Origin: DAOTVC01 sp034437215
GTDB lineage: Bacteria; Chloroflexota; Anaerolineae; B4-G1; SLSP01
Direction: 5' to 3'
Assembly: GCA_034437215.1 (NCBI GenBank)
Contig: DAOTVC010000048.1
Span: 1 to 22,194 of the forward strand
Length of the DNA: 22,194 nucleotides
Below, in pieces: positions 1 to 7,469 of this stretch. A program made the translations under genes and the position numbers. The notes beneath the pieces are model-generated. The model had not been told where the DNA came from. It saw only the letters and a program-made list of their open reading frames with translations, and did no database searches. The number at the start of each line of letters is the position of its first letter. The first letter of the stretch is position 1.

Positions 1-3
1 CGC

Positions 4-38
4 TTCACGCCTCGCTTTAACTCAAGTGAAACATACCC
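4..38. repeat. Dispersed 35-bp intergenic repeat, truncated copy at window edge
   Basis: This stretch aligns without gaps to 13656-13690 with three mismatches by hand count; both share a TTCACGCCTCG block and a CTCAAGTGAAACATA block. The copy near 13.6 kb has an upstream inverted-repeat arm; here that arm would lie beyond the window edge. Both copies are intergenic. It contains TTCAC and GTGAA, which could pair as a short stem. Function unknown; it may be a REP-like element. Confidence 0.6.
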
Positions 39-54
39 AATTGATACGTTCTTA

Positions 55-206
55 GGGTTCGTAAAAATATAACTTCCCGACATCTCTGGAGTTAGGATGA
101 GACAACTCCTCCTGACTCGTTTGAGGGCTGTGCGCCTCAAGCACTTTCAGAAGTTCGTTACGCTCCCCAAGCACCCACCGTCGGGAAGTTGTTTTCTTAC
201 AGACGC
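55..206 (+). mobile_element. MITE-like element, copy 1 (152 bp)
   Basis: The element is bounded by 27-bp imperfect terminal inverted repeats (21 of 27 positions match). The left end begins GGGTTCGTAAAA and both ends carry AACTTCCCGAC on their inner side. It is flanked by a 3-bp direct repeat TTA (52-54 and 207-209), read as a target-site duplication. It aligns without gaps to 9003-9154 with 16 substitutions, and more distantly to 18214-18364 in the opposite orientation. It has no credible ORF, so it would need a transposase supplied in trans. The right TTA is also the TAA stop codon of the LysM-CAP gene, so the insertion begins directly after that stop. An internal inverted repeat (GAGTTAGGA with TCCTGACTC) could form a hairpin. 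Confidence 0.8.
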
Positions 207-1346
207 TTAGGGTCTGCCGAAGTCGGCGATGAAGTAGTAACCCCAGCGAGACTCGACGATCCCCACACCGATCTCGGTGAACCAGGTGTGCAGCATCATC
301 TTGCGGTGGGGGCCGAAGACGACGGTGCCGTCCGCCTGGGGGTAGACCTCGTCCATCCAGACGTCGAGGGCTCCCTGGGGATCGGGACGCTGGGCCCAGC
401 ACTCGGCGTAGCCCGTGCCCACGTACCCGGCGCGCACGATACGCTCCTTCACGCTGGAGCCATCGGAGCCGGTGTGGCTGCAGGAACCGCGCTGTTGGCA
501 GTCCTCGGCATGGAGTTGGGCAGCGCGGGCGAGGGTCTCGTTGTAGGTGTAGGGGGGCAGTCCCTCTGCCGCCCGCACCTCGTTGATCAGCCGCACGAGC
601 TCCCGCGGCCAATCTGCGACGTCGGTGGGCGGTACCGCGGGAGGGGAGGAGGTGGGCTGTAAGGTCGGGGGCTCAGAAGCGACTGCGGTCGGCTCCGCCA
701 CTGCCGCCACGGCGACCGTGGGCACCGGCGTGGGCTCCGGGGGCGCAGGCGTGGGCTCCGGGGCGCGGGCCGCCACCGGCCCGTCGAGGGGCAGCACGAG
801 GGCCTGTCCCGCCCGCAGGGCGTCGCCGTTGGGGAGGGCGTTCACCGCCTGGAGATCGGACATTTCGACGTCGTAGGCCTTGGCAATCTCACTCAACGTC
901 TCCCCGGGGCTCACCTCGTGGACGACCCAGAAGGGCGAGGTACCCGACCAGGCGCCGGCGGGGGGGATCTCCAACGCCTCCCCCACCTTCACGACGGTCG
1001 AAGCTCCCATCCCGTTCTGCAGCTGCACCGCTGCCATGGGAACCTGGTAGTCCATGGCGATGCCGAGGAGCGTCTCACCCGCCCGGACGGTGTGCTGCGC
1101 TCCCACCATCTCCGCCTGAGGCGACGACGCACTCTCCCCGACGACCTCCTGATCGACCGGCTCCTCTGCAACCGTCCCCACCCCTTCGAAACTGAAAGGG
1201 GTCGGCGTCGGGGACGGCAGGGCGAGAGGGGTGGCTCTCTCCAGGAGCGTACCCGCGGGGGCTACCTCCCCACCGCCGGGAGACGTACCACAGGCGCCCA
1301 ACAGGGCAACCAAACCCAGTAAGACCACCATGCTCATCCGCTTCAT
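207..1346 (-). CDS. LysM-CAP domain lipoprotein
   Basis: This is a 379-residue secreted lipoprotein. Residues 1-19 form a lipoprotein signal peptide with lipobox LLGAC (lipidated Cys19). Two LysM domains follow at about 85-128 and 143-187 (HTVRAGETL and HEVSPGETL starts), then a Pro/Thr/Ala-rich linker (190-245) and a C-terminal CAP/SCP (YkwD-like) domain at about 247-377. Candidate CAP-site residues are His291, Glu315 and His347 (GPHRKMM). LysM domains bind peptidoglycan or chitin; bacterial CAP domains are secreted and of mostly unknown activity, so a cell-envelope role is inferred. The ATG at 1344-1346 was chosen because GGAGGA precedes it and the signal peptide starts there; an upstream extension to 1421 would bury the signal peptide and cross the promoter. 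The gene ends exactly where MITE copy 1 begins. Confidence 0.9.
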   Translation of the reverse strand: MKRMSMVVLLGLVALLGACGTSPGGGEVAPAGTLLERATPLALPSPTPTPFSFEGVGTVAEEPVDQEVVGESASSPQAEMVGAQHTVRAGETLLGIAMDYQVPMAAVQLQNGMGASTVVKVGEALEIPPAGAWSGTSPFWVVHEVSPGETLSEIAKAYDVEMSDLQAVNALPNGDALRAGQALVLPLDGPVAARAPEPTPAPPEPTPVPTVAVAAVAEPTAVASEPPTLQPTSSPPAVPPTDVADWPRELVRLINEVRAAEGLPPYTYNETLARAAQLHAEDCQQRGSCSHTGSDGSSVKERIVRAGYVGTGYAECWAQRPDPQGALDVWMDEVYPQADGTVVFGPHRKMMLHTWFTEIGVGIVESRWGYYFIADFGRP

Positions 1347-1380
1347 GCAATCCTCCAGTGCTCCAACCTTATCCGCCTTC

Positions 1381-1408
1381 ACTATACCAGAGACGGAACA
1401 GGTGGCAA
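1381..1408 (-). promoter_or_regulatory. Predicted sigma-70-type promoter of the LysM-CAP gene
   Basis: On the minus strand a -35 box TTGCCA (1403-1408) and a -10 box TATAGT (1381-1386) are separated by 16 bp. They lie 35-62 bp upstream of the chosen ATG. Seen in sequence only. Confidence 0.55.
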
Positions 1409-1429
1409 AGGGGGCAGTCACGCCCGGAT

Positions 1430-1509
1430 GTTCTACCAGCAGATGCTCTAAACAGCAGGTGCTCTAAACAGCAGGTGCTCTAAATAGCAGGTGCCCTAAA
1501 TAGCAGGTG
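1430..1509. repeat. 16-bp minisatellite, five units
   Basis: Five head-to-tail 16-bp units. The consensus is CTCTAAACAGCAGGTG; the first unit (1430-1445) is the most diverged and the last two carry TAGC in place of CAGC. The array lies between the predicted LysM-CAP promoter and the hairpin behind the response regulator, outside any gene. It is a slippage-prone tandem repeat and may vary in copy number between strains. No spacers are present, so it is not a CRISPR. Confidence 0.85.
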
Positions 1510-1520
1510 CTCCACAAAGG

Positions 1521-1550
1521 TCAAGCGCCGGACTGCGGTCCGGCGCTTGA
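1521..1550 (-). terminator. Perfect GC-rich hairpin behind the response regulator
   Basis: A perfect inverted repeat pairs TCAAGCGCCGGAC with GTCCGGCGCTTGA around a 4-nt loop (13-bp stem). It lies 38 bp beyond the response-regulator stop. On the minus strand only a weak CCTTTG follows, so it lacks a proper U-tract. It is most likely a terminator or an mRNA 3-prime stabiliser. Confidence 0.65.
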
Positions 1551-1588
1551 TGAGGAGGGAAGACGCGAAGGTCAGGGGGCACGTCACC

Positions 1589-1972
1589 TCACGTCTCCTC
1601 CTCAGCAGGGAGGGGCAGTAGCCGCTGCACAGAGGTAAAAAGGTGCTGCGGCGTGATGGGCCTTAATAGGAACTCATTGGCACCGGCCTCGAACGCGGCA
1701 TCGCAGACGCCGGGGGTGCCGCTGGCAGTAAACATAATGACCGGCAGAGAGGAGAGGCGTGGATCGGCGCGCAGAGCACTCACCAGACCGAGACCGTCGA
1801 GTTGGGGCATGGCGAAGTCGGTGATGACGAGATCAATCTGGGTATCCCCCAGAATGGCGAGCGCCTCGAGGCCATCGGTGGCGGTCAGAACGGTATGTCC
1901 CTCCAGTTGTAGGAGGTCACGCAGTGTGGGGCGCATGATGGCGTCGTCTTCCACGACCAGAATTCGAGCCAT
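1589..1972 (-). CDS. Orphan CheY-like single-domain response regulator
   Basis: A 127-residue receiver domain with no output domain. The acidic pair is Glu8-Asp9-Asp10 (VVEDD), the phosphoacceptor is Asp52 (VITDFAMP) and the switch Thr is Thr82 (IMFTASG). The usual conserved lysine before the cis-proline is replaced by arginine (FLLRPI, Arg104). It should receive phosphate from a histidine kinase and act through protein-protein contact, but no kinase is encoded nearby. The start at 1970-1972 has AGGAGA two bases upstream, a short spacing. A strong hairpin follows the gene and no same-strand neighbour is close, so it is probably monocistronic. Family assignment is firm; the partner is unknown. 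Confidence 0.92.
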   Translation of the reverse strand: MARILVVEDDAIMRPTLRDLLQLEGHTVLTATDGLEALAILGDTQIDLVITDFAMPQLDGLGLVSALRADPRLSSLPVIMFTASGTPGVCDAAFEAGANEFLLRPITPQHLFTSVQRLLPLPAEEET

Positions 1973-2274
1973 AGTCTCCTCTCAGAAAAGCATACAGTGG
2001 CAACTTCGCTGCCCGTCAAAGGTCCGGGCTCTCAGGGCTGACCAATATACTGCCATCATAGCATAGAGAGAGAGGAACTGCGGTTACTAAAGAGTGTCAA
2101 GAGAGTTACGCCACGGTGTGATCCGTGGTGCGAGATCTCTCAGCCTCCCGGCGTGGAAAGAGCCTCGCCCTCGGCGTCGAAGAAGTAAAGAGCGGAATGG
2201 GGTCGGTCCGTCCTCCTCCACGGCACGCCGACGGCCCGGCTCTTTGCGAGCCGGGCCGTCGGTAAGAGAGGCGG
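1973..2274. other. Intergenic region, response regulator to AIM24 gene
   Basis: I see no gene here. It holds a nested inverted repeat at 2101-2141 (CCACGG with CCGTGG around a 6-nt loop, flanked by GAGAG and CTCTC) and the strong hairpin at 2228-2262 behind the AIM24 gene. Minus-strand TATGAT (2055-2060) and TTGACA (2095-2100) hexamers are present but their spacing is wrong for a single promoter, so I call no promoter for the response regulator. Confidence 0.5.
2228..2262 (-). terminator. 15-bp perfect hairpin behind the AIM24 gene
   Basis: CCGACGGCCCGGCTC (2228-2242) pairs perfectly with 2248-2262 around a 5-nt loop, 12 bp beyond the AIM24 stop. No U-tract follows on the minus strand. Probable terminator or 3-prime end stabiliser. 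Confidence 0.7.
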
Positions 2275-3060
2275 CTACTGCTGCAGCAGGTTGGTCAGCC
2301 CCTTTACGACCGACCCCTCACCCTGGCTCTGGCCGCCCTGAGAGGGGGCGAACTTGAGAATGCGGTCGGCGAGGCGGGAGAAGGGCAGCGACTGGAGCCA
2401 GACGCGACCCGTGCCCTGCAGCGTCGCCAGGAAGATCCCCTCACCGCCGAAGAGCATCGACTTGAGGTTACCGGCGCGCTCGATGTTGTAATCGATCCCC
2501 GCCTCGAAGGCGACGATGCACCCGGTGTCCACCATGATCTTCCCTCCGTTGAGCCGGCGCTCGACGACCGTCCCCCCGGCGTGGACGAAGACCATCCCAT
2601 CCCCCCGCAGGCGCTGGAGGATGAAGCCCTCGCCGCCGAAGAATCCCGCGCCGAAGCGCTTGTTGAGAGCGATGGTCACCTCTGTGCCCAGCGCGGCGCA
2701 GAGAAAGGAGTCCTTCTGACAGAGGAGGTCGTTGCCCACGGAGTCCAGGTCGATGGGTACGATCTGTCCGGGATAGGGCGCGGCAAAAGCGGCGTGCCCC
2801 TTCCCCTCTCCCTGGTAGGTGAAGTGGGTCATAAAGAGAGACTCGCCGGTGAAGAGGCGCGCGCCCATGCTCGCCACCTTGCCCAGGAAGCCGGCGTTGG
2901 GCTTGGAGCCATCGCCCATCCGCGTCTCGAAGGTTATCCCCTGCTCGATGTACATCATCATCCCGGCTTCGGCGATGACGGTCTCCCCGCGGTCCAGTTC
3001 AATCTCCACGAACTGCAGATCATCACCGTGAATCTTGTAATCCACCTCGTGACTGCGCAT
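2275..3060 (-). CDS. AIM24 / TIGR00266 family protein
   Basis: A 261-residue protein recognisable as the AIM24/TIGR00266 family. The supporting features are an N-terminal YKIHGDDLQFVEIEL strand, an ETVIAEAGMMMYI segment, and two internal glycine-rich repeats, FFGGEGFIL (about 140-148) and LFGGEGIFL (about 203-211). The family folds as a beta-sandwich or short beta-helix. Its eukaryotic relative acts in mitochondrial inner-membrane organisation, but the bacterial function is not established. I see no signal peptide and no membrane span, so it is probably cytosolic. AAAGGAGA lies upstream of the ATG at 3058-3060 and a good promoter at 3104-3131. The flanking hairpins make it a single-gene unit. 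Confidence 0.9.
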   Translation of the reverse strand: MRSHEVDYKIHGDDLQFVEIELDRGETVIAEAGMMMYIEQGITFETRMGDGSKPNAGFLGKVASMGARLFTGESLFMTHFTYQGEGKGHAAFAAPYPGQIVPIDLDSVGNDLLCQKDSFLCAALGTEVTIALNKRFGAGFFGGEGFILQRLRGDGMVFVHAGGTVVERRLNGGKIMVDTGCIVAFEAGIDYNIERAGNLKSMLFGGEGIFLATLQGTGRVWLQSLPFSRLADRILKFAPSQGGQSQGEGSVVKGLTNLLQQ

Positions 3061-3103
3061 CTATTTCTCCTTTGTGAGCTGAGTTGATCCTGGTCCTACA
3101 ATA

Positions 3104-3131
3104 ATTATACTTACGTTTCGTTCGCGCCAAA
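3104..3131 (-). promoter_or_regulatory. Predicted promoter of the AIM24 gene
   Basis: On the minus strand a consensus -10 TATAAT (3104-3109) is preceded by TTTGGC (3126-3131) with a 16-bp spacer. The predicted transcript would start about 35-40 nt before the ATG. Confidence 0.55.
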
Positions 3132-3149
3132 GTTGCGCTCGCGCAAAAC

Positions 3150-3185
3150 GACGGGCGGTAGAGAGGCACCTCTCTACCGCCCGTC
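3150..3185 (-). terminator. Rho-independent-type terminator of the first MFS gene
   Basis: GACGGGCGGTAGAGAG (3150-3165) pairs perfectly with 3170-3185 around a 4-nt loop, 14 bp after the MFS stop. On the minus strand the stem is followed by GTTTTG, giving a short U-run. This is the most canonical terminator in the window. A second small inverted repeat (TTGCGC with GCGCAA) follows. Confidence 0.8.
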
Positions 3186-3199
3186 AGCCGTCCTCCTCC

Positions 3200-4549
3200 T
3201 CAAGCAGCGTCGGGCAGCTCCTCCTCGACGTTGCGCACGTGGGGATTGAGGTAGCCGGAGATGACGCCCAGGAAGCAGATAGCCCCGACGATCATGAACA
3301 TGAGCCCGATGCCCCGGTCGCTCCCCACACCGATCAACTGCCCCAGGAAGGTCTCGGCAAGGGCACCACCGGGTGCCAGAAGGGGGTTGAAGAGGTGGTC
3401 GACCAAGGGACCGGCGGTGACGTAAGCCAGGGGCATCGCCGCCATGGCGATGACGGAGCGGGCGGCGAAGACCCGGCCCTGCACGTCGGCAGGCACCTTG
3501 GACTGCCAGATGGGCTGGGAACAGGCCTGAATGACGGGGACGCAGAGCATCATGGCAAAGAGCAGCGCCGTGATGGTCAGGGGCGTCGTCGTCAACCCGA
3601 TCAACGCGAGGATCGCTCCCAGCAGGAGCAGAAAGGCCAGCACGTAGTGGATGCGCTTGCCTTGAGGCCCACCCCAGGCACTCATGAGCACACCTCCCAG
3701 TAACAGCCCCACACTGGAAGCCGAGACGATCAGCCCTACCTTCTGGGGACCCACGAGGGAGAGGAGAAAGGGCATCAGCAGGGCACTGAAGCCGCCCAGG
3801 GCAAAGTTGACGACGGCATAGACGACGAGCAGCCCCAAAAGGCCGGAGCGGGCCAGGATGTAGCGCCAGCCGAAGGTCACCTGTTCGAGGAAGGAGACGC
3901 CCGCCTCCTCGCTCGTCTCGGAGGCCGGGGGGCGGGGGATGGTAACGAAGAGCAGCGTGGTCACCGCAAAGATCGCGGTGAAGACGTCGATGAAGACCAG
4001 TCCGGGCAGCCCGATGGCGACGAGGAGAATCCCTGCCAGCGCCGGTCCCACGATCTGCCCGATGGCCTCGCCCATCTGCACCATCCCGCTCGCCCGCCCG
4101 AACTGCTCCTTGGGCACCAGCAGAGTGATGGAAGCCGTGTAAGCCGGGCGCTGGAAGGTGCTCAAGACGGAGCTGTAGGCGTTGAAGAGGTAGATGTGCC
4201 AGACCTCCAGCCGTCCGGCGAAGAGCAGGAGCGCGATGGTGAGGGTTCCCAGCCCTGCCGCGAGATCGCTGAGAATCATCACCTGCCGCCGGTCCTGTTT
4301 GTCGACGAGCACACCCGCGACCGACGAGAGAAGCAGCGCCGGCAGGGTCTGGAAGAGCAGGCTCAGCCCGTAGTTGGTCACCGCGCCGGTCTGCTGGTAA
4401 AGCCAGACGCCCAGGGCGTAACCGGTAAGATTTGTTCCCAGGATGGAGACCAACTGCCCCACCCAGATAAAGAAGAAGACCCGCATACTGCTGCGTTCCT
4501 GCTGCTCGCGCATCCCTTCCACCTGTCGTGACACGGATTGAACGTTCAC
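3200..4549 (-). CDS. MFS exporter, DHA3 (MefA/EntS-like) type
   Basis: A 449-residue major-facilitator permease with about 12 hydrophobic segments. The signature motif A is GVLVDKQDRR (about 79-88) in the loop between helices 2 and 3. Overall pattern and length fit the drug:H+ antiporter DHA3 group (macrolide or siderophore exporters); the substrate cannot be read from sequence. The start is GTG at 4547-4549, chosen because AAGGAGG lies six bases upstream; an internal ATG at residue 13 lacks such a site. A second member of the same family is encoded at 9340-10620. The MalT-like regulator ends 129 bp upstream, and GGGGTTA direct repeats lie between them. A canonical terminator follows. Confidence 0.9.
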   Translation of the reverse strand: MNVQSVSRQVEGMREQQERSSMRVFFFIWVGQLVSILGTNLTGYALGVWLYQQTGAVTNYGLSLLFQTLPALLLSSVAGVLVDKQDRRQVMILSDLAAGLGTLTIALLLFAGRLEVWHIYLFNAYSSVLSTFQRPAYTASITLLVPKEQFGRASGMVQMGEAIGQIVGPALAGILLVAIGLPGLVFIDVFTAIFAVTTLLFVTIPRPPASETSEEAGVSFLEQVTFGWRYILARSGLLGLLVVYAVVNFALGGFSALLMPFLLSLVGPQKVGLIVSASSVGLLLGGVLMSAWGGPQGKRIHYVLAFLLLLGAILALIGLTTTPLTITALLFAMMLCVPVIQACSQPIWQSKVPADVQGRVFAARSVIAMAAMPLAYVTAGPLVDHLFNPLLAPGGALAETFLGQLIGVGSDRGIGLMFMIVGAICFLGVISGYLNPHVRNVEEELPDAA

Positions 4550-4626
4550 CTCACACCTCCTTGTTCATGTCCTTCTCATCCTATCATTTCAGGAGGAAGA
4601 CGTCATGCTCCAAAGGGTGTAAGTGG

Positions 4627-4645
4627 GGGGTTATCTAGGGGTTAC
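4627..4645. promoter_or_regulatory. Direct repeat GGGGTTAT/GGGGTTAC, possible regulator site
   Basis: Two 8-bp half-sites, GGGGTTAT (4627-4634) and GGGGTTAC (4638-4645), are spaced 11 bp start to start, close to one helical turn. They lie 78 bp upstream of the MFS start and 34 bp past the end of the MalT-like regulator gene. MalT itself binds G-rich asymmetric repeats, so binding by the neighbouring regulator is conceivable, but this is inference. Confidence 0.35.
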
Positions 4646-4678
4646 CCGGCAGGCGAGGGCAGGGGTGTGGCTTGAGCA

Positions 4679-7402
4679 TCAGCCGAGCAAGCCCAGGTCG
4701 CGGGCTCGGGCCACCGCCGCCGTCCGGCTGTGGACGTCCAGCTTCCCGTAGATGTTGTTGAGGTGCTTTTTTACGGTACCCACGGCAAGGACGAGGGCAC
4801 CGGCGATCTCCTGATTAGTCTGGCCCTGAGCGAGGAGTTCGAGGATCTCCTCCTCCCGTTCGGTCAGGGGCTCCAGGAGCAGATGGACGGTCCCATCGAG
4901 CTCCACAGAGACGGCCTCGGGAACGGCGCCCCGGCGAAGGGCAAGGACCTGGCGGACGAAGGCCGGATGAAGATCGTGCTCCAGGGCAGCGCGCAGAAGG
5001 GTGTCCAAGCTACTCATCCTGCCGTAGTAGAGACTGACTATCCCACGCGGCGCGGCGATGTCGAGGGAGTCGGCGAGCTTTTCAAGGGCCGCCTCCCGCT
5101 CTCCCAGCGCCTCCAACCGCAGCGCCTGAAGAGTGTAAACCTGGGCCAGACGCAAGGTCCATTCCCGCGCCCGCTCCACCTCCTCCAGGCGTTCTAGAAG
5201 ACGGCCCGCCTCCTCGAAACGTCTCTGGCGGAGAAGGAGGTCGGCCAGCAGAAGGTATTCAAAGGTGTCCGGTTCGGGTAAGGGGTCCTCAGGGTCGAGC
5301 CCCCGTCTCTCTGCCCAGCGGGCGACAGCCTCCAGGTCATCTGCCTCCAAGAGATGCACGTGGGCCTCACGATAGTGCAGGATCCAACGGGTCTCCTCCC
5401 GCAGCGCGTGTGCCTCGACGAGGTCCCAGGCCTCGTCCAGCCACCTCCGCGCCATCTCGAAGTCACCCCGATAGGCGTAAAGGCGCGCCAGATCGTCGTA
5501 GACCCTGTGAACGAGCACTTCGTAGTTTCCCCAGCGTTGGCAGAGGTCGATGGCCTCTCGCAAGGCGCGTTCGGCCTCCTCATCGCGCCCGAGCAAGAAG
5601 TAGACATCGCTGAGCCCCACATAGGCCATCGCCGCCACGGGCAGGCGGTGTCCACTCTCATCGGTTGCCAGTTCCAGCGCTCGCCGATAGGCATCCAAGG
5701 AACGGGTGAGGTCACCCCGAATAGCGGTGACGATGGCGAGGGTGTGGGCGGCCCGCAGAGCCGTCTGGAGGTCGCCGGACCTGCGTCCCAGGAGATAGGC
5801 CTCCTCCAGGGCCTCGAACCCGGGAGCAAGCATACCGTTGTTGACGTAAGCGACGGCGAGGGCAAAGGCGAGGATTCCCCGAATAAAGAGCTCGTCCTCC
5901 GGGAGTGCCGCCAGCGCGCGCTCGGCGAGGGCCACCGTCTTTTCGGCGTCCTCGTGCTCAGCGATGGCGATGACGCGCAGGGCCAGGGCCTCCGGGTTCT
6001 CCGGCCCGACGATGGCCTCGGCCTCCTCCAGGTACTCGAGCAACAGGGCGTCGGAGCCGCCGCTACCCAGGATCCAGCCGCGCGCCAGCCAAAGTTTGGG
6101 GCGCCGCCGCAGCAGGTCGGCGGGCAGAGCATCCAACCAACGTTTGAGGGTAACGAGCTCCCCGTGCATGATGAGGCGACGCGCCACCCCCTCGATGAGA
6201 TCCGCCGCTCGTTCATACGCCCCCGCCCGGAGAGCGTGGCGTACGGCCTCCGAGACCCTGCCCTGCGCTGCATACCAACGGGACGCCCGCAGGTGCAGCC
6301 GAGTCTGCTCCGCCGGCGTCACCCACCGTTCCAGCTGGGCGTGCAGAAATTCCGCAAAGACCTGGTGATAGCGATACCAGTGCCGCTGCGCATCGAGGGG
6401 CACGATGAAGAGATTGGCGCTCTCCAGCTGCTCCAACATCGCCTGACCATCCTCACGATCCGTCACGGCGTTGGCGAGGGAGGCCGCCACCCGGTCGAGG
6501 ATCGAGGTCTTCACGAGAAAATCCTGGATCTCAGGGGGCTGGCGTCGTAGAACCTCCGTCGTGAGGTAGTCCACGAGGTAGCGGTGGCTGCCTCCGAAGC
6601 TCTCGATGACCTGGGCCGTCTCCCCTGCCTGATCCAGGCTCAGGGCCGCGAGCTGCAGGGCGGCAATCCACCCCTCCGTGCGCTGCTCCAGCGCGGACAC
6701 CTCCTCGGAAGGGAGTTCCAGGCCCATCCCCTCGTTGAGGAAGCGGGCAGCCTCCTCGCGCGTGAAGCGCAGGTCGTCGGCCCCCAGCTCCAGCAGCTGC
6801 CCCCGAACGCGCAAGAGCGGCAAGGGTACCGGCGGGGGCGGAGCCGTACGGCTGGTAAGGACGAGACGCACCTGGCGGGGCAGCTGCTCCAACAGGAAGG
6901 TCAACGCCTCGTGCACGACCGGCTCGTCGACAACGTGATAGTCATCGAGCACGAGGACGACATCGAAGGGGAGAGCGACCAGCTCGTTGACCAACGCCGT
7001 CAGCACCGTCTCCAGGAGCACCTGAGGGGCCTGCAGCGCGCGTCGGATCCCCTCACCGAAGCCCCTGCGTAGCTTCGCCAGCGCCGCCGTGAGGTAGGTC
7101 AGAAAGCGGGTGGGGTCATTGTCTCCCTCATCGAGAGAGAGCCAGGCGACCTGCACCTGTCCCGGCAGCTGAGCCAACCAGTCACTCACCAGCGTCGTCT
7201 TTCCAAAGCCCGCCGGTGCGGAGAGCAGGATGAGCTTGCCCTGCAGTCCACGATTCAGAGCCTCGACGAGGCGCGGGCGCTGCACGAGCTTCGATCTCAC
7301 CTGCGGCACGTAGAACTTGGTGCTCAGCAGAGAGGTTTCCGGCAGGGGAGACGCAACCTGTGGGGAGCGTTGCGCTGCGTCAACGTCGTCGAAACGCTTC
7401 AT
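4679..7402 (-). CDS. MalT-like LuxR-family ATP-dependent transcriptional activator
   Basis: A 907-residue STAND-type regulator, close to the length of E. coli MalT (901). An N-terminal NTPase carries Walker A APAGFGKTT (62-70) and Walker B VVLVLDDYH (about 148-156). An alpha-helical TPR-like array follows (about 430-830), then a C-terminal LuxR-type HTH (845-907; LTEREEEIL, TNQEIAGAL, VGTVKKHLNNIY). Such proteins bind ATP and an inducer, oligomerise and activate transcription; the inducer here is unknown. The ATG at 7400-7402 follows AGGAG with a tight 2-nt spacer. An in-frame extension to 7585 would overlap the preceding gene and looks like its shadow frame. The upstream gene ends 67 bp away, so co-transcription is possible. 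Confidence 0.92.
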   Translation of the reverse strand: MKRFDDVDAAQRSPQVASPLPETSLLSTKFYVPQVRSKLVQRPRLVEALNRGLQGKLILLSAPAGFGKTTLVSDWLAQLPGQVQVAWLSLDEGDNDPTRFLTYLTAALAKLRRGFGEGIRRALQAPQVLLETVLTALVNELVALPFDVVLVLDDYHVVDEPVVHEALTFLLEQLPRQVRLVLTSRTAPPPPVPLPLLRVRGQLLELGADDLRFTREEAARFLNEGMGLELPSEEVSALEQRTEGWIAALQLAALSLDQAGETAQVIESFGGSHRYLVDYLTTEVLRRQPPEIQDFLVKTSILDRVAASLANAVTDREDGQAMLEQLESANLFIVPLDAQRHWYRYHQVFAEFLHAQLERWVTPAEQTRLHLRASRWYAAQGRVSEAVRHALRAGAYERAADLIEGVARRLIMHGELVTLKRWLDALPADLLRRRPKLWLARGWILGSGGSDALLLEYLEEAEAIVGPENPEALALRVIAIAEHEDAEKTVALAERALAALPEDELFIRGILAFALAVAYVNNGMLAPGFEALEEAYLLGRRSGDLQTALRAAHTLAIVTAIRGDLTRSLDAYRRALELATDESGHRLPVAAMAYVGLSDVYFLLGRDEEAERALREAIDLCQRWGNYEVLVHRVYDDLARLYAYRGDFEMARRWLDEAWDLVEAHALREETRWILHYREAHVHLLEADDLEAVARWAERRGLDPEDPLPEPDTFEYLLLADLLLRQRRFEEAGRLLERLEEVERAREWTLRLAQVYTLQALRLEALGEREAALEKLADSLDIAAPRGIVSLYYGRMSSLDTLLRAALEHDLHPAFVRQVLALRRGAVPEAVSVELDGTVHLLLEPLTEREEEILELLAQGQTNQEIAGALVLAVGTVKKHLNNIYGKLDVHSRTAAVARARDLGLLG

Positions 7403-7469
7403 GGCTCCTGTGTTATCCGTAGAAGTGGTCCATCGGGCGCAGCGATCCGTAGGTAGACGCAACGACCTC

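Noticed and set aside
52..190. Similar C-terminal peptides encoded on the minus strand at 52-190 and 9000-9150 (ending KLYFYEP)
   Set aside because: The similarity comes from the shared MITE DNA; the upstream parts are unrelated and the third copy does not keep the frame.
1430..1509. Possible CRISPR array
   Set aside because: Units are 16 bp and contiguous with no spacers, so this is a minisatellite.
2055..2100. TTGACA and TATGAT as a promoter for the response regulator
   Set aside because: They are 34 bp apart, far from the 16-18 bp required.
5354..6550. 398-codon + strand frame opposite the MalT-like gene
   Set aside because: Shadow frame; no motif and no ribosome site worth noting.
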